The notes beneath the pieces were generated by a model. That model searched no databases. It was not told where the DNA came from and saw only the letters and a program-made list of their open reading frames with translations. Position numbers and translations under genes: made by a program. Source: an uncultured Bacteroides sp. (GTDB lineage: Bacteria > Bacteroidota > Bacteroidia > Bacteroidales > UBA932). From it: 64,000 nt of DNA. This document shows positions 32,625 through 41,068 of this stretch, piece after piece. Position 1 is the stretch's first letter; each line of letters starts with the position of its first letter. The stretch is from assembly GCA_945874355.1 (NCBI GenBank), contig CAMCGB010000004.1:1-64000 (forward strand), given 5' to 3'.

Positions 32625-35600
32625 TTGACTTTGTCACCGCCAACAAGAACATCATATACCTACTCCTGTGTATGCTTATCGGAGTGGGAGTGTTCGGCTT
32701 GACGAAGATGAACAAAGACGAATTTCCGACTTTCGAGATAAAGCAGGGACTGATAGCCGCCGTATATCCCGGAGCCACTAGTGAGCAGGTGATGGAAGAA
32801 GTGGGCAAACCCTTGGAACAGATGCTGTTCAGCTTCCAGGAAGTGAACCGGAACAATCTGAAAATCAGCTGTCAGGATGGACTTTGCTACATACTCACCG
32901 ACCTGAACACTCCTATGTCCGAGAAGGACAGGGTATGGTCCAAGATCAAGCTCAAGATTGAGGATGTCAAGATGACCCTTCCCCAAGGGGTTCTGGCTGT
33001 TGTTGTGATGGACGACTTCTCGTCAGTATCCACATCCCTGATTGCGATTGAATCGTCTGACAAAACCCCCTCGGAACTGAAAGATTACGCCACGGCGCTG
33101 TGCGATGAACTGCGGAAGATTCCCTCTCTTGCAAAGGCCACGGTTTACGGCGAGCGGGGCGAAGAAATCGCCGTAACCCTGGATGCCGCCCGGCTGGCCG
33201 AATACTCCCTGAGTCCGTCCCAGATACTTCTGGACATCAAGACTTCCGACCTGAAACTGCCCTCCGGCAGCCTTAACACGGAGGGGGCCAGGCTGAATGT
33301 TCACGTAAGTTCCCCTTTCAGCGGCGAGCAGGAGATCGCAGACAAGATAATCTACAGCGACCCTCTGGGTGGAAGCCTGAGAGTCAAGGATATAGCAACA
33401 GTTGAAAGGTGCACTTCCTCGCCGTCGTCCTATGTAAACTACAACGGGAACAGCGCCATTATCATCTCTGTTGAGATGCTGTCCGGGAACAATGTCATCG
33501 AATTCGGAAAGCAGATGGACAAGGCCCTGGACACTTTCCGCAGCACCCTTCCGGATAGCGTAAGCGTAAGCAAGATTACAGATCAGCCCCGGGTGGTGGG
33601 ACGCTCAGTGTTCTCGTTCCTGAGGGACCTTCTGATATCCATACTCGTTGTCATCGGAGTGATGCTGATGCTCTTCCCCTTCCGCTCGGCTGCAATCGCA
33701 AGCTCGGGAGTGCCTGTATGTACGGCCATTGCCCTTGCGGTGATGTATCTGACCAGGATGGAGCTGAACACGGTATCGCTGGCGGCGCTGATTGTGGTGC
33801 TGGGAATGATTGTGGACGACTCCATAATCACTATGGACGGATATATGAACCATCTCAGCTTGGGCAAAAGCCGCAAGGATGCCGCCCGTGACAGCGCCCG
33901 CGAGCTGATACTCCCTATGTTTATGGCCACTGCCGCCATCTCGCTGATGTTCTTCCCTTGCCTGGGTATCATCAGCGGCTATCTCGGGGAGTTTGTAAGC
34001 ATTTTCCCCTGGGTCATACTCATAGCCCTGTTCGCTTCGCTCGCCTATGCGGTCTTCGTGGTCCCGAACCTCGAAATACGCTTCATACGCAACGCAAGAC
34101 ACACCGGCGGCGGACCGCTGTCCAAGATTCAGAACCGCTTTTTCGACGCCCTCCAGCACGGATACGACCGCATCCAGGACAAGTGCTTCGCCCATCAGGG
34201 ACTGACTCTTGCCCTCGGAGCCGGAAGCGTTCTTCTGGGACTGTTCATATTCTCGAGGCTCACCGTGCAGATGATGCCCGAAGCCGACAGGGACTTTTTT
34301 GCCCTGGAAGTCAATCTGGATGCCGGAAGCGGCTTGGAAGACACCCGCGCAGTAGTTGATTCGCTGGAGTCAATAATGCTCAAGGACAGCAGGGTCAAGT
34401 CCGTCACTTCTTTCATAGGCAGCAGCGCTCCACGTTTCAACGCCACATATCCTCCTGCTACCCCGGCTCCGAACTTCGCCCAGCTGATAGTCAACACCAA
34501 GTCCCTCAAAGCCACTTCGGAGCTCATTCCTCTATACGAGAAAACTCTCGAGCACCTTTTCCCGCAAGCCCTGGTAAGGGTTAAGCAGATGGATTATCAG
34601 GGAGTTGTGCCTATAGAGATAATGCTTTACGGAGAGGACCGCTACGCTTTGACACAGACCGCATCGCAGATCGAAGGCTATATGCGCAGCCTGGACGATG
34701 AGCTGAAATGGGTCCACAGCACAAGCGACGAAAGCGTGAACTGGGCCAATGTGATACTCGACCCCGTTGAGGCGGCAAGACTGGGAGTAAACAAATCGCT
34801 GATGAGCCTGAGCCTCGCGGCAAACCTGCAGGGACAGACGATTGCCAGCTTGAGCGAGGCCGGAGAGCAGATTCCGGTGAAACTGTACTCCAGGGACAAA
34901 GATGCTCCGGTAAACGCCGAGGACCTCCTGGACCTTCCCGTAGCAACTTCCATTCCGTCGGTCAGCGTGCCCCTGAGACAGGTGGCAAGCATCACTCCGG
35001 AGTGGGAAAGCAAGGAGCTGGTACGTTACGGCGGCAAGGATGCCGTGATCATCTCGGCAGATATGAAATACCAGAAGAGCCAGCCCGTCAGCGCCGCCAA
35101 AATCCGCGCTTTCGTGGATACCCTGGAGCTGCCGCAGGGAGTGAGCGTAGAGTTCAACGGACTTAGTTCCGTAAATGAAGGCGTGATTCCCGAAATTGCG
35201 CTATCGTTCATCTGTGCAGTGCTCGTGCTGTTCTTCTTCCTGCTCTTCCACTTCAAGAAGATTTCCCTGGCTTGTCTGACGATAGGCATAAGCACCCTGT
35301 GCTTTTTCGGAGCTTTCTTCGGATTGTGGATATTCTCTCTGGATTTCAGCATCACCGCTGTCCTCGGACTGATCAGCCTGGTAGGCATCATCGTTCGCAA
35401 CGGCATCATACTCTTCGACTATGCTGAAGAGTTGCGGCGGGACGAAGGTATGAGTGTCCGCGAGGCGGCCGCCCTGGCCGGCAAGCGCAGGATGAGGCCC
35501 ATCTTCCTGACTTCGCTCACCACCGCGCTGGGAGTGCTCCCTATGATTCTGAGCCACGACAATCTGTGGATGCCTATGGGCGTTGTGATCTGCTTCGGCA

Positions 35601-35704
35601 CGCTCCTTTCCATAGCGCTGATAACCCTAATTATGCCTATTGCATATTCCCATATATTTTCACGCGGCGAAAAACGGCTAAAAAGAACTCAAGATGAAGC
35701 ATAG
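32603..35704 (+). CDS. RND-family inner membrane efflux transporter
   Basis: 1,033 residues with the twelve-helix, duplicated architecture of AcrB-like pumps. Helix 4 has VVLGMIVDDSIITMDGY, with the paired Asp of the proton relay near residue 405. The large periplasmic loops carry porter domain motifs, for example KDEFPTFEIKQGLIAAVYPGAT at the first loop. The last helices contain GIIVRNGIILFDYAEELRR and PMILSHDNLWMPMGVVI. Exports drugs, bile acids or lipids; the substrate is not predictable. It overlaps the adaptor gene upstream by 22 bases and the outer membrane gene downstream by 11. Confidence 0.95.
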   Translation: MERKKSIIDFVTANKNIIYLLLCMLIGVGVFGLTKMNKDEFPTFEIKQGLIAAVYPGATSEQVMEEVGKPLEQMLFSFQEVNRNNLKISCQDGLCYILTDLNTPMSEKDRVWSKIKLKIEDVKMTLPQGVLAVVVMDDFSSVSTSLIAIESSDKTPSELKDYATALCDELRKIPSLAKATVYGERGEEIAVTLDAARLAEYSLSPSQILLDIKTSDLKLPSGSLNTEGARLNVHVSSPFSGEQEIADKIIYSDPLGGSLRVKDIATVERCTSSPSSYVNYNGNSAIIISVEMLSGNNVIEFGKQMDKALDTFRSTLPDSVSVSKITDQPRVVGRSVFSFLRDLLISILVVIGVMLMLFPFRSAAIASSGVPVCTAIALAVMYLTRMELNTVSLAALIVVLGMIVDDSIITMDGYMNHLSLGKSRKDAARDSARELILPMFMATAAISLMFFPCLGIISGYLGEFVSIFPWVILIALFASLAYAVFVVPNLEIRFIRNARHTGGGPLSKIQNRFFDALQHGYDRIQDKCFAHQGLTLALGAGSVLLGLFIFSRLTVQMMPEADRDFFALEVNLDAGSGLEDTRAVVDSLESIMLKDSRVKSVTSFIGSSAPRFNATYPPATPAPNFAQLIVNTKSLKATSELIPLYEKTLEHLFPQALVRVKQMDYQGVVPIEIMLYGEDRYALTQTASQIEGYMRSLDDELKWVHSTSDESVNWANVILDPVEAARLGVNKSLMSLSLAANLQGQTIASLSEAGEQIPVKLYSRDKDAPVNAEDLLDLPVATSIPSVSVPLRQVASITPEWESKELVRYGGKDAVIISADMKYQKSQPVSAAKIRAFVDTLELPQGVSVEFNGLSSVNEGVIPEIALSFICAVLVLFFFLLFHFKKISLACLTIGISTLCFFGAFFGLWIFSLDFSITAVLGLISLVGIIVRNGIILFDYAEELRRDEGMSVREAAALAGKRRMRPIFLTSLTTALGVLPMILSHDNLWMPMGVVICFGTLLSIALITLIMPIAYSHIFSRGEKRLKRTQDEA

Positions 35705-37097
35705 ATATCTCATACTCATAGGTTTAGGCTTGTTATTCGCAGCCGGATCGCAAGCCCGCGCGCAGTCTTCGGAGCTGAGTCTGGACGAGTGCCGCCATAT
35801 GGCGCTTGACTGTAGCAACGCCGCTGTCAAGGCTCGGCTGGACATTCGCGCGGCGCAGTACCAGAAACAGGAAGCCCTCTCGGAGTATTTCCCTAAGGTG
35901 AGCGCCTTCAGCCTTGGTTTCAAAGCTTTGAACCCTATGATTGATATGGGCATAAAAGACATTTTCGGCAGCAATGACTTCACCAACAACCTCCAGAACA
36001 TCATCGACAGCTATGCCCCTATGGTAGGAGTGACGCCGAGAGTGAGCCTTATGAGCGGAGGTTATACCGCTGGGGTGTCAGTGCTGCAGCCGGTCTATGC
36101 GGGCGGAAGGATAGTGAACGGCAACCGTCTGGCTTCACTTGGCGTCGAAGCAGCAAGGCTTAGCGGCAGCATTGCCGAAAGGAAGTTGATGGGAGATGTG
36201 GATGAGCTGTATTGGGAGCTTGTCTGCCTTCAGGAAAAGCAGACGACTCTTGAATCCGCCCTGGAAATGATAGCTATGCTCCAGCGCGATGCATCCGCCG
36301 CCCTGGAAGCCGGACTGGTGACTGAAGATGTATTGGAAGAGCTTAATTATCAGAAAAATAGCCTTGAAAGTTCAAAGATACAGCTTCGCAGCGGGATAGT
36401 TCTCGCCAAGATGAACCTGTTCAACACTATAGGACAGGAATACAGTCTCATAGCCGGGGCGGCAAGCTCCCGGAAGCCTTTCATTGACTCTCTTGCTGTC
36501 AAGCTTCCGGACGAAATGCCCCAAAGCCCCGAGAACTACTATTCCGACCCGGACGATATAGCTTCCGCGCTTGAGGAGAGCCGTCTTCTCGAGCTTCAGG
36601 TTCAGGCGGGAAAGCTGCAGAAAAAGATGGCGCTCGGGGAAGCCCTGCCCCAGGTGGCTGTAGGTGCCGGCTACAGCTATAGCCAGTTCGTAGGCGATCC
36701 CCGCTCCAATCTGACGGCGTTTGCAACCATACAGGTCCCGCTCTCCAACTGGTGGAAGACTTCTTCCAAGCTGGGCAGGCTGCAGACCGAGGTTGAAAAG
36801 GCCGAGAGCGACAGGGAATACCTGTCTTCGCAGCTGTCCCTCAAGGTCAGGAAAAGCTATCTGGACCTGACTACGGCCTGGGACAGCTATACCCTTGCGC
36901 TTGAAGCCGAGGATATGGCCCGCTCCTCATTCCAAAGACAGGAAGTGTCTTACAAAGCCGGTATGACCAACGCTTCCGATCTTGCCTCAACGCGCGTCAA
37001 ACTGCGTCAGCAGGAAGACAAAAGGATTGAAGCCGAGTCGGACTATTTCAAGGCCCTGCAAATATGGAAAGAACTTCGCAAAGCAACGAACAACTGA
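35694..37097 (+). CDS. TolC-like outer membrane efflux protein
   Basis: 467 residues. A signal peptide (MKHRYLILIGLGLLFAAGSQARA) is followed by two outer membrane efflux repeats: ELSLDECRHMALDCSNAA, long helices, GYTAGVSVLQPVYAGGRIVNGN (beta barrel strand), then VAVGAGYSYSQFVGDPRSNL and SLKVRKSYLDL. It forms the trimeric channel for the RND pump. The ATG overlaps the end of the pump gene by 11 bases. Confidence 0.92.
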   Translation: MKHRYLILIGLGLLFAAGSQARAQSSELSLDECRHMALDCSNAAVKARLDIRAAQYQKQEALSEYFPKVSAFSLGFKALNPMIDMGIKDIFGSNDFTNNLQNIIDSYAPMVGVTPRVSLMSGGYTAGVSVLQPVYAGGRIVNGNRLASLGVEAARLSGSIAERKLMGDVDELYWELVCLQEKQTTLESALEMIAMLQRDASAALEAGLVTEDVLEELNYQKNSLESSKIQLRSGIVLAKMNLFNTIGQEYSLIAGAASSRKPFIDSLAVKLPDEMPQSPENYYSDPDDIASALEESRLLELQVQAGKLQKKMALGEALPQVAVGAGYSYSQFVGDPRSNLTAFATIQVPLSNWWKTSSKLGRLQTEVEKAESDREYLSSQLSLKVRKSYLDLTTAWDSYTLALEAEDMARSSFQRQEVSYKAGMTNASDLASTRVKLRQQEDKRIEAESDYFKALQIWKELRKATNN

Positions 37098-37114
37098 TTT
37101 AAACTCACTCTGTT

Positions 37115-38071
37115 ATGATACCTCCCATTCTTCAGTCAACAACCATAGACCCCGAACAGATTGTAGCTCAGACAGACTCTGCAAGAGCGACGATTGAAAA
37201 GTTCGCCGAGAATCTGGCCGCCAATCCCCAGGGCACGCTGGAATCCCTGCTTCAGGACGCCATCCATTTCGGAATCAAGCTCCTACTGGCCATACTGATA
37301 TATATAGTAGGAGCCTGGCTGATCAGGAAAGTGCGGAAAGTGCTTGTCAGGATGTTCACCCGAAGAGGTTCCGACAAGGCTCTGTGCTCATTTGTGACTT
37401 CGCTGGTGAGCATATCCCTGACCATTCTGCTCATTATTCTTGTCATAGGCACGCTTGGCATCAACACCACTTCCCTTGCCGCCCTGCTTGCCGCCGGAGG
37501 TATGGCCATAGGTATGGCTTTGAGCGGAACGGTGCAGAACTTCGCCGGAGGGATAATGATACTGGTGTTCAAGCCTTTCAAAGCCGGGGACTTCATTGAG
37601 GCTCAAGGGTATAGCGGAACGGTCAATATAGTTACAATAGTCAGCACCACCCTTACGACGGTTGACAACAAGGAGATAATCATCCCGAACGGAGCCCTTT
37701 TCAACGGGAACATCAACAACTACTCGCGCAATCCCCTGCGAAGGGTTGACTGGGAAGTGAACGTGGAGTACGGCACCGATGCCGCCAGGTGCTCGGAGAA
37801 GCTTTTGGAACTGGTGCGGAGCGATTCAAGGGTTCTGGACTCCTCAACTGCGGGCGCAGCAGACCCGAGGGTAGTCCTCTCGCGCCTGGGCGACAGTTCA
37901 GTGGTATTCTCGGTCAGGGCCTGGGTCAAGACCGAGGACTATTGGGATGTCTATTTTGACTTCAACAACAAGGTTTACTCTGAGCTCCCGAAGAGCGGCA
38001 TCGCCTTCCCCTTCCCTCAGCTGGATGTCAATATCAAGAGCGGCAAGTCAAGCACCTCTACTGAAGCCTAA
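37115..38071 (+). CDS. MscS-family mechanosensitive channel
   Basis: 318 residues. Membrane helices lie at about 46-66, 88-107 and 113-133. The pore helix contains LAALLAAGGMAIGMALSGTVQNFAGGIMIL, the Gly/Ala-rich signature of MscS, then the beta domain FKPFKAGDFIEAQGYSGTV and IIPNGALFNGNINNYSRNP. The C-terminal alpha/beta cage follows (residues 190-305). It opens under membrane tension and releases osmolytes. It lies 17 bases after the efflux channel gene, same strand, so it is probably in the TetR operon. Converges on tyrA with 1 base between stops. Confidence 0.93.
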   Translation: MIPPILQSTTIDPEQIVAQTDSARATIEKFAENLAANPQGTLESLLQDAIHFGIKLLLAILIYIVGAWLIRKVRKVLVRMFTRRGSDKALCSFVTSLVSISLTILLIILVIGTLGINTTSLAALLAAGGMAIGMALSGTVQNFAGGIMILVFKPFKAGDFIEAQGYSGTVNIVTIVSTTLTTVDNKEIIIPNGALFNGNINNYSRNPLRRVDWEVNVEYGTDAARCSEKLLELVRSDSRVLDSSTAGAADPRVVLSRLGDSSVVFSVRAWVKTEDYWDVYFDFNNKVYSELPKSGIAFPFPQLDVNIKSGKSSTSTEA

Positions 38072-38072
38072 G

Positions 38073-38927
38073 CTATCGCAGAATCTTTTTGATGTGGTTG
38101 GCTTCGGTAATCAGCTCTCTGATTTTATCTTCGTCGTATTCGGCTATGGCCGTGCGGAACTGATTCATCTTTTCGATATAGGTGTCGATGACCTGAAGGA
38201 CGTTGTCGCGGTTCTGTGAGAGTATCGGCACCCACATATCGGCGCTGCTCTTCGCCAGTCGGACTGTAGAAGAGAAGCCTCCGCTCGCCAGATCGAAGAT
38301 ATGCTTTTCGTCCTTCTCCTTGTCCAGAACGGTCAGGGCAAGGGCGAAAGAGGTCACATGCGAAATATGGGACACATAGGCCGCGTGCACATCGTGGTTG
38401 TCCGCATTCATATATATCGGCCTCATATTGAGGCACTCATACAGACTCTCCACTGTTTTCAGAGCCTTGGGGGAAGACTCCTCCACATTGGCGAAGATGC
38501 AGGCACGCGAGTCAAAAAGCCCGGGCATTGCAGCCCATGGACCAGAGTACTCTGTACCGGCCATAGGGTGGGTGGCCACATAGCACTCCCTGAAAGGATG
38601 ATAATGCACGGCACGCACAATCTGGCTTTTGGTCGAACAGGTATCCAGGACAATCTTCGAGCGCGAACCTTCTGCCTGGAAGGCATCGAGAATCTTCGGG
38701 AGCATCTTTACGGCAGAGCCGACAGGAACGGCGAGAATAGTGATATCAGCCTGGTTTACAGCTTCTTCCAGGCTCACCACCTCATCCACGAGGCCAATCT
38801 GCAAAGCAGCCGCAGCATTCACACTGTCCTTCTCCACTCCCAAGACGCGGGACGCGAAACCTCTTCGCTTCAGATCTATGGCCATCGAACCGCCAATGAG
38901 TCCAAGGCCTATTACAGATATTGTCAT
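38073..38927 (-). CDS. tyrA: Prephenate dehydrogenase
   Basis: 284 residues. An NAD-binding Rossmann start (ISVIGLGLIGGSMAIDLKRRG) is followed by VPVGSAVKMLP, LDTCSTKSQIV, and the substrate region ATHPMAGTEYSGPWAA and SHISHVTSFALA (catalytic His). Converts prephenate to 4-hydroxyphenylpyruvate for tyrosine. No ACT or chorismate mutase domain is attached. Its ATG overlaps the aminotransferase stop by 4 bases; last gene of pheA-aminotransferase-tyrA. Confidence 0.93.
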   Translation of the reverse strand: MTISVIGLGLIGGSMAIDLKRRGFASRVLGVEKDSVNAAAALQIGLVDEVVSLEEAVNQADITILAVPVGSAVKMLPKILDAFQAEGSRSKIVLDTCSTKSQIVRAVHYHPFRECYVATHPMAGTEYSGPWAAMPGLFDSRACIFANVEESSPKALKTVESLYECLNMRPIYMNADNHDVHAAYVSHISHVTSFALALTVLDKEKDEKHIFDLASGGFSSTVRLAKSSADMWVPILSQNRDNVLQVIDTYIEKMNQFRTAIAEYDEDKIRELITEANHIKKILR

Positions 38928-40099
38928 AATAAAGCTCCTATCCTTTCTTCAGCTTGCCTGAGTACCGTGGAGGTGGCGCAGAGCGAAGCCCTTATGTAAT
39001 TCCTTCCGTTATCCCCGAAGATGAATCCCGGAGTAAGGAAAACCCCGGCCTTGTAGAGCAGAGTGTCCGAAAGCCTCTCTCCAAGACTCTTGGAAAGGTC
39101 ACCGGAGAGCAGAGGATTATCCTCGCCCACTCTCCCCCAGAGGAAAAGGCCGCTCGACGAGGGGTCATATTCTAGATTCAGCCTGTCATAAAGGGAGCAG
39201 GCCGCCTTGCGGCGCAGGGCATACTCGTCATTCAAGGCCCGGAACCACTCCGGTCCCTGGGAAAGGGCCCTGACGGCAGCCATCTGAAGAGGCCTGAACA
39301 TACCCGAATCCATCTGGCTCTTGACCTTCAGGACTTCCGAGATGAGGGCCTTGTCGCCGCATACCATACCTATTCTCCAGCCGGCCATATTATGCGCCTT
39401 GCTGAGCGAATTCAGCTCCAGACAGCACTCTTTCGCCTCAGGGACGCAGAATATCGAAAGAGGATTATCGTTCAGGATGAAGCTGTAGGGATTGTCGTTG
39501 ACCAGCAGGATTTTATGCTTCAGGGCAAAAGCCACCGCGCGTTCATAAAGCTCCCGGGAAGCATTGGCTCCGGTGGGCATATTGGGATAGTTCATCCACA
39601 TCACTTTCACCCCGCTCAAATCCATTCTTTCCAAAGCCTCGAAGTCGGGTTGCCACTTATTGGCAGCCAGAAGGTCGTATTTTATAATCTGTGCTCCCAC
39701 AAGGGCGGACGCAGAAGTGTAGGTAGGATAACCCGGGTCGGGAACCAGCACTTTGTCCCCTTCATCCACGAAGGCCATATTGATAAGGAGCACCCCTTCC
39801 TTCGAGCCCATAAGGGGCTGAATTTGAGTGTCGGGATCTAGCCGAACGGAGTAATAACGCCTGTAGAAGTCTGCAAACGCCCTTCTCAATTCCGGCGTTC
39901 CAGTATAGCTCTGGTATCCGTGCGAGCCTTTCTGACGCGCACACTGAGAGAGGGCCTCGATTGCCCCGGCGGGAGGCATACCGTCGGGAGAGCCTATTCC
40001 AAGGTTGATGACAGAGTCCATGCCCGCTATCTCCTTGAGCTTGCGGGAGAAATAATACTCCTGGACTGAAGATGTTCTTTTGGAGGGCTTTACTATCAT
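38924..40099 (-). CDS. Class I/II PLP aminotransferase (aromatic pathway)
   Basis: 391 residues. The fold-type I features are: INLGIGSPDGMPP at the N-terminal arm, YTGTPELRRAFADFY, DPGYPTYTSA, NYPNMPTGA (substrate loop), DNPYSFI, the PLP lysine in LNSLSKAHNMAGWRIG, and the C-terminal arginine region NYIRASLC. Between pheA and tyrA it most likely makes phenylalanine, tyrosine or both from the keto acids (aspartate or aromatic aminotransferase). It overlaps pheA upstream and tyrA downstream by 4 bases each. Confidence 0.92.
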   Translation of the reverse strand: MIVKPSKRTSSVQEYYFSRKLKEIAGMDSVINLGIGSPDGMPPAGAIEALSQCARQKGSHGYQSYTGTPELRRAFADFYRRYYSVRLDPDTQIQPLMGSKEGVLLINMAFVDEGDKVLVPDPGYPTYTSASALVGAQIIKYDLLAANKWQPDFEALERMDLSGVKVMWMNYPNMPTGANASRELYERAVAFALKHKILLVNDNPYSFILNDNPLSIFCVPEAKECCLELNSLSKAHNMAGWRIGMVCGDKALISEVLKVKSQMDSGMFRPLQMAAVRALSQGPEWFRALNDEYALRRKAACSLYDRLNLEYDPSSSGLFLWGRVGEDNPLLSGDLSKSLGERLSDTLLYKAGVFLTPGFIFGDNGRNYIRASLCATSTVLRQAEERIGALL

Positions 40100-40932
40100 A
40101 GTTCTGAGAAATATTCGCCCATAATGTCCAGCCCGTCAACCAGTGGACGCACTGCGCTGAGTGCCTGAAGGTAACGCTGGTAATTGTCGAAAGTTATGTC
40201 CACATAAAAGAAATACTGCCATTTCTCCCCCGGGATGGGCAGACTCTGGATGCGGGAGAGGTTCATGTCATAGAACGACAGTATGGTGAGGATATGGGCA
40301 AGCGAACCTGGTTTGTGGGGCAGGGTGAAACAGATGGAGGACTTGTTGACCGTAGAAAGGTCCACTTCTATGGAGTCGTCCACCACCAGGAAGCGGGTGA
40401 AATTCTGCTTGTAGGTCTCTATATCGGCAGCGAGGATTTCCAGGCCGAAGCGACGGGCGGCAACTGCCGATGCCACTGCTCCTATGCCCTTCTGAGTGCT
40501 TGCAGCGAGCTCCGCGGCGCTTTTAGCCGTATCTTCGCTCTCGACGACCTTTATCCAGGGGCAGTCGCTCTCGAAGAATTTTCGGGTCTGGTTGATGGCC
40601 ATATAATGGGTGCGGACTTCGTAAATGTCCTTCAGGCTCTGCCCTGGAAGCGCCATAAGATTCTGATGGATATGCAGATACACCTCCCCTTTGACTTTCC
40701 TGGAGTAGCGTCTCAAAAGGTCAAAATTGGACAGCAGGCCTCCGGAGGTGGTGTTCTCTACTGCTATTATAAGCGCATCGGCCGAGCCGGACTCCAGAGC
40801 GGAAAACATCCCCTCAAACGTGGCGCATTCTATGATTTCGGGCTCATCCTCGCCCCTTTGGCGATAGAATTCACAAGCCGCCTCCTCGTGGAAACTGCCG
40901 TGATAACCCTGTATGGCAACCCTCTTGGTCAT
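40096..40932 (-). CDS. pheA: Prephenate dehydratase with ACT domain
   Basis: 278 residues from the ATG at 40932 (MTKRVAIQGYHGSFHEEAA). The catalytic domain has GSFHEEAA, AVENTTSGGL and the NFTRFLVV (TRF) active-site motif. The C-terminal ACT regulatory domain carries HKPGSLAHILTILSFYDMNLSRIQSLPI, the phenylalanine-binding region, so feedback inhibition by phenylalanine is expected. No chorismate mutase domain is fused. The longer in-frame reading to 40998 is unlike the family and approaches the promoter, so it is dropped. Confidence 0.93.
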   Translation of the reverse strand: MTKRVAIQGYHGSFHEEAACEFYRQRGEDEPEIIECATFEGMFSALESGSADALIIAVENTTSGGLLSNFDLLRRYSRKVKGEVYLHIHQNLMALPGQSLKDIYEVRTHYMAINQTRKFFESDCPWIKVVESEDTAKSAAELAASTQKGIGAVASAVAARRFGLEILAADIETYKQNFTRFLVVDDSIEVDLSTVNKSSICFTLPHKPGSLAHILTILSFYDMNLSRIQSLPIPGEKWQYFFYVDITFDNYQRYLQALSAVRPLVDGLDIMGEYFSEL

Positions 40933-41008
40933 ATTCTGAACTATGGTGACTGGTTTTCTGTCAGCCCGCAATTGCGGACCTGAATAACTATAAGGCAATC
41001 AAAGACTG

Positions 41009-41016
41009 CAAATTTA
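41009..41016 (-). promoter_or_regulatory. Promoter -7 element for the pheA-tyrA operon
   Basis: TAAATTTG on the minus strand, 77 bases before the pheA start. It faces the GH29 gene promoter 20 bases away. Confidence 0.5.
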
Positions 41017-41036
41017 ATATTTTTGGCTTTTATTCC

Positions 41037-41044
41037 TATCTTTG
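41037..41044 (+). promoter_or_regulatory. Promoter -7 element for the GH29 fucosidase gene
   Basis: TATCTTTG, an exact match, 24 bases before the ATG at 41069. Confidence 0.6.
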
Positions 41045-41068
41045 TTTTTTGAAACTAATCACATAAAA

